Source: Parafrankia irregularis
GTDB lineage: Bacteria > Actinomycetota > Actinomycetes > Frankiales > Frankiaceae
Assembly (NCBI RefSeq): GCF_001536285.1
Contig: NZ_FAOZ01000026.1
Location: forward strand, 57,983 to 121,982
Length of the DNA: 64,000 nt
Direction: 5' to 3'
In this document: in pieces, positions 59,586-64,000 of the stretch
Position numbering within the stretch: position 1 is the stretch's first letter
Layout: every line of letters begins with the position of its first letter
Program-made: the position numbers and the translations under genes
The notes under the pieces: generated by a model
Told to the model about the DNA's origin: nothing
The model's input: only the letters and a program-made list of their open reading frames with translations
Databases searched by the model: none

Positions 59586-61130
59586 TCATCCGTGTGCTCC
59601 CCTTCGTTCGCGCGCCGCGGTGACCGCGGCGCGCAGCTCGTTCTTGAGGATCTTGCCCATCGCGTTGCGGGGCAGCGTGTCCATGAGATGGATCTGCTCG
59701 GGGCACTTGTAGCGAGCGAGCCCCGCGGCGAGGCAGTGCTCGGCGAGCGCGGCGACGGTGACGGTGACGGCGGCCTCACCGCCCGGAGCCGGCACGACGA
59801 CGGCGCAGACACGCTCACCGGTGCGCTCGTCGGGAACGCCGACCACCGCGACGTCCGCAACGGCCGGGTGACGGATCAGCGCTTCCTCGACATCGAGCGC
59901 CGAGATGTTCTCCGCGTTGCGGATGATGACGTCCTTGATGCGGCCGAGAACGCGCACGCGGCCGTGCTCGTCGACCGACCCGAGGTCGCCGGTGCGGAAC
60001 CAGCCGTCCTCGTCGAAGGCACCCTCGTCGAGCGAGGCGTCCACATATCCCTGGAAGCACTGCGGGCCCTTGAGGCGCAGCTCGCCGTCGACGGCCCGGA
60101 CCGAGACACCGTGAACCGCATGGCCGACCGAGGTGCCGATCAGCGGGTCGTCGGGGCTTTCACTGGTGGCGACCGGAAACTCGGTGAGGCCCCAGGCACC
60201 GGTCACCCCACGAACACCGAGGATCTCCGCGACCTCGCGGTTGACCGTCCCGGGTACCGCCGCGCCACCCGAGGTGCAGGCCCGCAGCCGCCCGAACAGC
60301 GGGGTGCCGCCGTGGCGGCGCTGCGCCGCGATGTAGGCGAGGAAGAACGGGGTCGCCGAGCCGAGGATCGTCATGCCGTGGGCGGCCATCCGCTCGGGTG
60401 TCGTCGCCGGGTCGAAGGCGTCGAAGAGCACGTGCCTGCCGCCCGCGCGTAACGCGGCCACCAGCATCGCCACTCCACCGATGTGGGCGAAGGGCCAGGC
60501 GATCGGATGGACGTCGCCGTCGCGCAGGCGGGTGTGCTCGACGATGCCGTTCGCGGACGCGATCATCGAGGCGTCGGTGTGCCGGGCCCCCTTCGGGTCG
60601 GATGTCGTCCCGGAGGAGTAGTAGAGCCAGCGGACCGCGTCGGCGGACTCCGGCTCCGGCGGAGGTGGCAGGTCGACGGGGTCAGCGGAGTCAGCGCCGG
60701 GAAGCCGGATGCCCGCACCCGGTCGGGCCTCGAGGTCGAGCACCAGCGTCGGGACGCCCAGTGCCCGGGCCATCTCGCCGTGCGCGAACCCGCGCCAGGT
60801 CTGCGGCACGACGAGCAGCTCGGTCCGGACCTGGCCGGTGATGAATCCGACCTCACGCTCGCGAAGGAGCGGGATGAGCGGGTTCTGGGTGACGCCGAGG
60901 CGGGCGCAGGCCGCCATGAGCACCACCGCCTCGAGGATGGAGGGCAGCTGCCAGGAGACGACCGCACCGGGGCCGAGGCCCGCCGCCCACAGCCCGGCTG
61001 CCACCCGCTCGGCCTCGTCACGCAGTGCCATCACCGTGAGCGAACGCCCATGGTCGTCGGCGAACACCACGTTGTCCGGGTGCAGCCGAGCAGCCCGCTC
61101 GACCAGGCCCCACACGGTCGTCCCGCCCAT
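59586..61130 (-). CDS. AMP-forming acyl-CoA ligase
   Basis: A 514-residue ANL ligase with LYYSSGTTSDPKGARHT, AWGLTEFPV, GWFRTGDLGSVDEHGRVRVLGR (split) and IIRNAENISALDVEE at the hinge, and the catalytic Lys in PRNAMGKILKNEL. The pattern resembles FadD3 and cyclohexane-carboxylate ligases, which activate alicyclic acids (from memory). GAGGGG lies about 8 nt upstream of the ATG. It is second in the minus-strand unit led by the amidohydrolase at 61196, with 65 bp between them. Confidence 0.9.
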   Translation of the reverse strand: MGGTTVWGLVERAARLHPDNVVFADDHGRSLTVMALRDEAERVAAGLWAAGLGPGAVVSWQLPSILEAVVLMAACARLGVTQNPLIPLLREREVGFITGQVRTELLVVPQTWRGFAHGEMARALGVPTLVLDLEARPGAGIRLPGADSADPVDLPPPPEPESADAVRWLYYSSGTTSDPKGARHTDASMIASANGIVEHTRLRDGDVHPIAWPFAHIGGVAMLVAALRAGGRHVLFDAFDPATTPERMAAHGMTILGSATPFFLAYIAAQRRHGGTPLFGRLRACTSGGAAVPGTVNREVAEILGVRGVTGAWGLTEFPVATSESPDDPLIGTSVGHAVHGVSVRAVDGELRLKGPQCFQGYVDASLDEGAFDEDGWFRTGDLGSVDEHGRVRVLGRIKDVIIRNAENISALDVEEALIRHPAVADVAVVGVPDERTGERVCAVVVPAPGGEAAVTVTVAALAEHCLAAGLARYKCPEQIHLMDTLPRNAMGKILKNELRAAVTAARERRGAHG

Positions 61131-61195
61131 CGCCGGATCCCCTCTCTGTCAGCCCTGCCTCAGGTCCGCCCCGCGCCTCGCCTCACCGGCGTTGG

Positions 61196-62371
61196 TCAGA
61201 GCGTCACAACACCGGGGAGGAGCTCGGCGAGGTTGCCGCCCATGATCTTCTGGACGAGCGCCGGGTCGTAGCTGTCGATCTCCTTCACGAACGACGCGGG
61301 GTCAGCCAGGCCCTCCGGATGCGGGTAGTCGGAGCCGTAGCAGATGCGGTCGGCGCCGACCAGCTCGATGAGGGTGTCCAGCGACTCCTCCCAGAAGGGG
61401 CTGACCCACACCTGCCGGCGGAAGACGTCGATCGGGTCCTCGGCGAACGCCTGCGGCATCTTCTTGAACGCTTCCTTGAGGTTCTTGAACAGCCCGCCGA
61501 CCCAGGTCCCGCCGTTCTCGACGCTGATCAGCCGCACTCCGGGGAACCGGTTCAGCATCCCGTGGCAGATGGCCGAGGCGAAGGTGTCCTGGATGATCTT
61601 TCCACCGTCGGCCACCACCCGGAAGGGCCGCATGTCGAAGGCCACGAACTCACCGTCGCCGCCCTCCCAGGTGTTGAGGTACTTCTGGTATCCGCTGTCG
61701 GAGCCGTGCAGCACGACGAGCACCCCCGACTCCTCGACGCGGGCCCAGAAGGGATCGAACTCGGGGAGGAACGGCGAACGGGTGCCGCGGAGCCCGGCAA
61801 CCGGCCCCGGGCGCATCAGGACGGCCTTCGCACCCCGCTCAAGAGCCAGCTCCAGCCCGGCGATCCCGCTCTCCAGGACGCACGGGTTCACGACCGGCGT
61901 CGTCAGGATGCGGTTCTCGTAGTTGAAGGACCACTGCTCGTGGAGCCACTCGTTGAAGGCCCCGATCGCGACCTGGGTAAGTTCCGGGTCGTCGATGAAA
62001 CGCTCCTCGATCACGCTCGCGAGCGTGGGGTACATGATGGTGGCCGCCAGGCCCTGCTCGTCCAGCAGCTCGAGGCGGGCCTGCGGTTCGCGGAACGCCG
62101 GAATGCTGCGCATGGGCTTTCCCGCGATCTCCCGCAGCGTCCGGCCATTGGTGTTTCCCGTGTAGTAGTCCATGTGCGCGCCGGGCCGCGCCACGACCTC
62201 GAACGTCGGGTTCGGGATGAAGTCGCTGAGGTAGCCGCGCACCACCAGCTTCTTGCGCCCGTCGACCTCGACGAAGCGGAAGAGGTTCCGGTGCCTGTCC
62301 GGGAGATGGCGCGTGAACGCCTCCTCCGTCTCGTACAGATGGTTGTCAGCGTCGAACACGGTGATGCTCAC
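61196..62371 (-). CDS. Amidohydrolase-2 family metal-dependent hydrolase (type II)
   Basis: A 391-residue amidohydrolase-2 protein paralogous to 6698-7885: both share FDADNH, HLPD, VEVDGR, IPNPTFEVVARPGA, HGSDSGY-like (LHASDSGY there), ENG.W and GSDYPH.EGLA. The N-terminal metal site reads DADNH rather than HxH. The GTG start at 62371 is chosen by alignment with the paralogue; AAGGAG lies about 11 nt upstream. It leads the minus-strand unit 61196/59586/58748/56157/54936, with operator copy D about 170 bp upstream. Hydrolase or decarboxylase of unknown substrate. Confidence 0.87.
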   Translation of the reverse strand: MSITVFDADNHLYETEEAFTRHLPDRHRNLFRFVEVDGRKKLVVRGYLSDFIPNPTFEVVARPGAHMDYYTGNTNGRTLREIAGKPMRSIPAFREPQARLELLDEQGLAATIMYPTLASVIEERFIDDPELTQVAIGAFNEWLHEQWSFNYENRILTTPVVNPCVLESGIAGLELALERGAKAVLMRPGPVAGLRGTRSPFLPEFDPFWARVEESGVLVVLHGSDSGYQKYLNTWEGGDGEFVAFDMRPFRVVADGGKIIQDTFASAICHGMLNRFPGVRLISVENGGTWVGGLFKNLKEAFKKMPQAFAEDPIDVFRRQVWVSPFWEESLDTLIELVGADRICYGSDYPHPEGLADPASFVKEIDSYDPALVQKIMGGNLAELLPGVVTL

Positions 62372-62538
62372 GCCCCGCACACTCCTTAGCTCGTGGTCGC
62401 CCGACGACGGCCGGCGCAGGCGCCCCTCGGCCCCGAGCCCAGCCGGGGAAGGCACCCATCGGGCCGGCCCGCCGCGGGGAGTCCCCCGCGGCGTCGCCAA
62501 CCGCTCCACCTGCGACCAGGGCAGTCCGGACCATCAAC

Positions 62539-62588
62539 AAAACGATACCGTGTCGTTTACATTGACGACAGTCCGATCCAGGGTCAAG
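62539..62588. promoter_or_regulatory. Operator-promoter copy D
   Basis: The palindrome ACGATACCGTGTCGT is at 62542-62556, within AAACGATACCGTGTCGTTT. Then TTTACA (62556-62561), a 17-bp spacer, CAGGGT (62579-62584) and CAAG. It is the best palindrome of the four but has the weakest -10. It sits between two minus-strand genes, upstream of 61196; the plus-strand direction reads into the antisense of 62649. Confidence 0.62.
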
Positions 62589-62648
62589 CCGTACCGCCGA
62601 CCTCGCGGGACGGACGCGGGACGGACGCGGCCGCCCCGCGGCAGACGC

Positions 62649-63143
62649 CTAGACTCCCTGGCCCTCCGCCGGGCCGAGAGCCCCGATGTCGATGAGGCCG
62701 GCACGGCGCGCGAAGCACCAGCGCCCGTCCTCACGCACCAGCACGTCGACATGCCGGCCGACGAGGACCCTGGGTGCGCCGTCCGGCGCACTCGAGATCG
62801 CCGCCCACACACACTCGCCGGAGGCCGTGTCACTGCCGGCGGCGAGCTCGATGCGAGGGGACGCCAGCAGGTGGACGGAGCTCCTCGAACCGTCCGGGGC
62901 GAGCCGGACCACCTTGGCCGCCGCCTTCTCGATCTCCTCCCGGCCGTCCGCGCGCATGACCGGGCCGAGCCGAAGCCTGGCGTCACGCGCGAACAGCGAC
63001 GCGTAGGCGGCCGGGTCCCCCGCGTCGAGGTGGCGCCCGTAGTCGATGTACAACTGGCGGATCTCCTCAAGGTCCTCGAACCGGCGCAGTCGTGCGCCCA
63101 ACGAGCGGAGCTCGTCGCCCGGGTCCGCGGCTGGAACACCCAC
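62649..63143 (-). CDS. SnoaL/NTF2-like fold protein
   Basis: A 164-residue NTF2-like protein of the SnoaL_4 kind. It has EEIRQLYIDYGRHLDAGDPAAYASLFARDARL, the typical helix and first strand, GRHVDVLVREDGRWCFARR toward the end and a hydrophobic pocket between. Such proteins are small isomerases/dehydratases, or beta subunits of ring hydroxylases. The GTG start has GGAGGAGGG upstream. It is separated from the amidohydrolase unit by operator copy D and may be transcribed on its own. Confidence 0.83.
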   Translation of the reverse strand: MGVPAADPGDELRSLGARLRRFEDLEEIRQLYIDYGRHLDAGDPAAYASLFARDARLRLGPVMRADGREEIEKAAAKVVRLAPDGSRSSVHLLASPRIELAAGSDTASGECVWAAISSAPDGAPRVLVGRHVDVLVREDGRWCFARRAGLIDIGALGPAEGQGV

Positions 63144-63526
63144 GGTCTGCCCTCCTCCTCACAGTGCCGCCCTCAGGCAGCGGATCACCGCTGTGCCGGC
63201 AGGACCTGTGCCGTCTCGCGGAGCACCCGCGCCGGCCGTCCTTCGCGCCGCCTCGACCTGGCCGACGCCCACGAGAGACGCCAGCAGCCCACAAGCTAGC
63301 AAAACATATATATAATTTCCATCAACCTCGGCAGGTGCGGCGCAGCGAGATCCGGGCACCAACGCCCCGCGGCAGCACCCTTGGCAGAGCAGGGCGACCC
63401 GACGATCTCCGAGTGGCGCCGTCAGTCCGCCGCAAGGGTGACGACGCTCACCGATGGCGTGAAATATCTAAAGATTTCACCTAGGATGGCCTACGACCCA
63501 GGGCGCAGCGGGAGAGGGAAGAGCCG
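63144..63526. promoter_or_regulatory. Divergent control region with two AT-rich boxes
   Basis: A 383-bp gene-free gap. It holds AAAACATATATATAATTTCC (63301-63320) and, at 63459-63480, a 22-bp near-palindrome with arms GTGAAATAT and AGATTTCAC, about 50 bp before the TTG of the crotonase. Both resemble the AT-rich boxes at 24491, 42404 and 47882. Confidence 0.5.
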
Positions 63527-64000
63527 TTGACTGACGAACGCGTGCTGATGGAGCGGGAGCCGGAGTCCGGCATCGCCCGCATCACGATCAACAATGCGCA
63601 ACGGCGCAACTCCTACGACCCGCCGATGCGCGACCAGCTCGCCGCCTACCTCGACGAACTGGCAGACGACGACGACACCAAGGTCGTCCTCCTGCGCGGC
63701 ACCGGCGGCTACTTCTCCTCCGGCGCCGACATGCGCAACGCCTACGGCTGGTACGGCGAAGGCACCGACCAGACCCCCCACAGCAACGGAGACGGCAGCA
63801 CCACCGGCAACGGAAAAACCACCCGGCGACGCCGACCCAGCCAACGCCGCCGCCTCGCCGTCGACCGCCGCACCTTCGCCTTCTACCACGAACTCCTCGG
63901 CTACCCCAAAGCCACCATCGCCCAGGTCGAAGGCCTCGCCCTCGGCGGCGGCTTCGAGATCGCCCTCATGGCCGACATCGCCGTCGTCGGCGAAAACACC
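63527..64000 (+). CDS. Enoyl-CoA hydratase/isomerase (crotonase), N-terminal part (runs off window)
   Basis: The first 158 codons of a crotonase, open to the window end. The TTG start at 63527 follows GGGAGAGGGAAGAG. It reads LTDERVLMEREPESGIARIT, then GYFSSGADMRN and EGLALGGGFEIALMADIAV. The first catalytic Glu is kept (GGGFEIAL), unlike in the other crotonases of the window, so this one may be a true hydratase. A hydrophilic, strongly basic insert (SNGDGSTTGNGKTTRRRR) sits between the two oxyanion segments. Codons ending in A (GAA, AAA) are used more than elsewhere. The C-terminus is outside the window. Confidence 0.85.
   Translation, partial: MTDERVLMEREPESGIARITINNAQRRNSYDPPMRDQLAAYLDELADDDDTKVVLLRGTGGYFSSGADMRNAYGWYGEGTDQTPHSNGDGSTTGNGKTTRRRRPSQRRRLAVDRRTFAFYHELLGYPKATIAQVEGLALGGGFEIALMADIAVVGENT

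Overview
The window is very GC-rich, uses GTG/TTG as well as ATG starts, and is packed with CoA-ester catabolism genes. It reads as a large-genome actinomycete of the Frankia/Pseudofrankia or mycolic-acid-bacteria type. That placement is inferred from gene content and style; no rRNA or housekeeping marker is present. I recognise about 58 real genes, no tRNA or rRNA, no CRISPR array and one mobile element.

Layout. (a) 1-4120, plus strand: an acyl-CoA dehydrogenase (ACAD) tail, acyl-CoA ligase, ACAD and SDR, ending at a strong hairpin. (b) 4187-13878, minus strand: a long apparent operon read from 13878 downward: CaiB-type CoA-transferase, DUF35 protein, Ltp2-like thiolase-fold protein, amidohydrolase, second DUF35 protein, true thiolase, amidohydrolase, small zinc-ribbon protein, amidohydrolase, GntR/FadR regulator. 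(c) 14045-22198, plus strand: SDR, an inserted IS200/IS605-type TnpB element, then ALDH, thioesterase, ligase, P450 and enoyl-CoA hydratase (crotonase), ending at a 22-bp perfect hairpin. (d) 22329-24418, minus: crotonase and P450. (e) 24811-26451, plus: a FadE34-like double ACAD that is now split and internally deleted. (f) 26550-36022: an orphan substrate-binding lipoprotein, two paralogous TetR regulators, ALDH, CoA-transferase, an overlapping ACAD pair, an SDR and a third TetR. (g) 36128-42294, plus: ThDP enzyme, two SDRs, FadD-type ligase, epoxide-hydrolase-like enzyme, followed by a second orphan binding protein (42567-43967). (h) 44032-47842, minus: SDR, ACAD pair, MaoC hydratase. (i) 47964-50715: crotonase, FAS1-like dehydratase, a gene-poor stretch and a TetR. 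(j) 50844-54871: unknown protein, P450, SnoaL-like protein, SDR, crotonase. (k) 54936-62371, minus: amidohydrolase, ligase, SDR, double-domain CoA-transferase, DapB-like oxidoreductase. (l) 62649-64000: SnoaL-like protein and a crotonase cut by the window edge.

Taken together this looks like a catabolic island for a hydrophobic, probably polycyclic or branched (steroid- or terpenoid-like) substrate. P450s and SDR/ALDH enzymes would oxidise it, four ligases and three CoA-transferases would activate it, and two-subunit ACADs, crotonase/MaoC hydratases, SDRs and thiolase or retro-aldolase modules would shorten it. Amidohydrolase-2 enzymes may handle ring-cleavage or decarboxylation products. The substrate is not readable from the sequence.

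The most distinctive signal is regulatory. A nearly invariant palindrome, AAACGANACSGTNTCGTTT, occurs at four sites far apart. Each is fused to a TTTAC(C/A) -35 box, a 17-bp spacer and a -10 box followed by CAAG, and each lies just upstream of a minus-strand catabolic operon. A second, AT-rich class of boxes (ATATCTAGATAT-like) marks several other promoters. These two box families tie the dispersed gene blocks into what look like two co-regulated sets.
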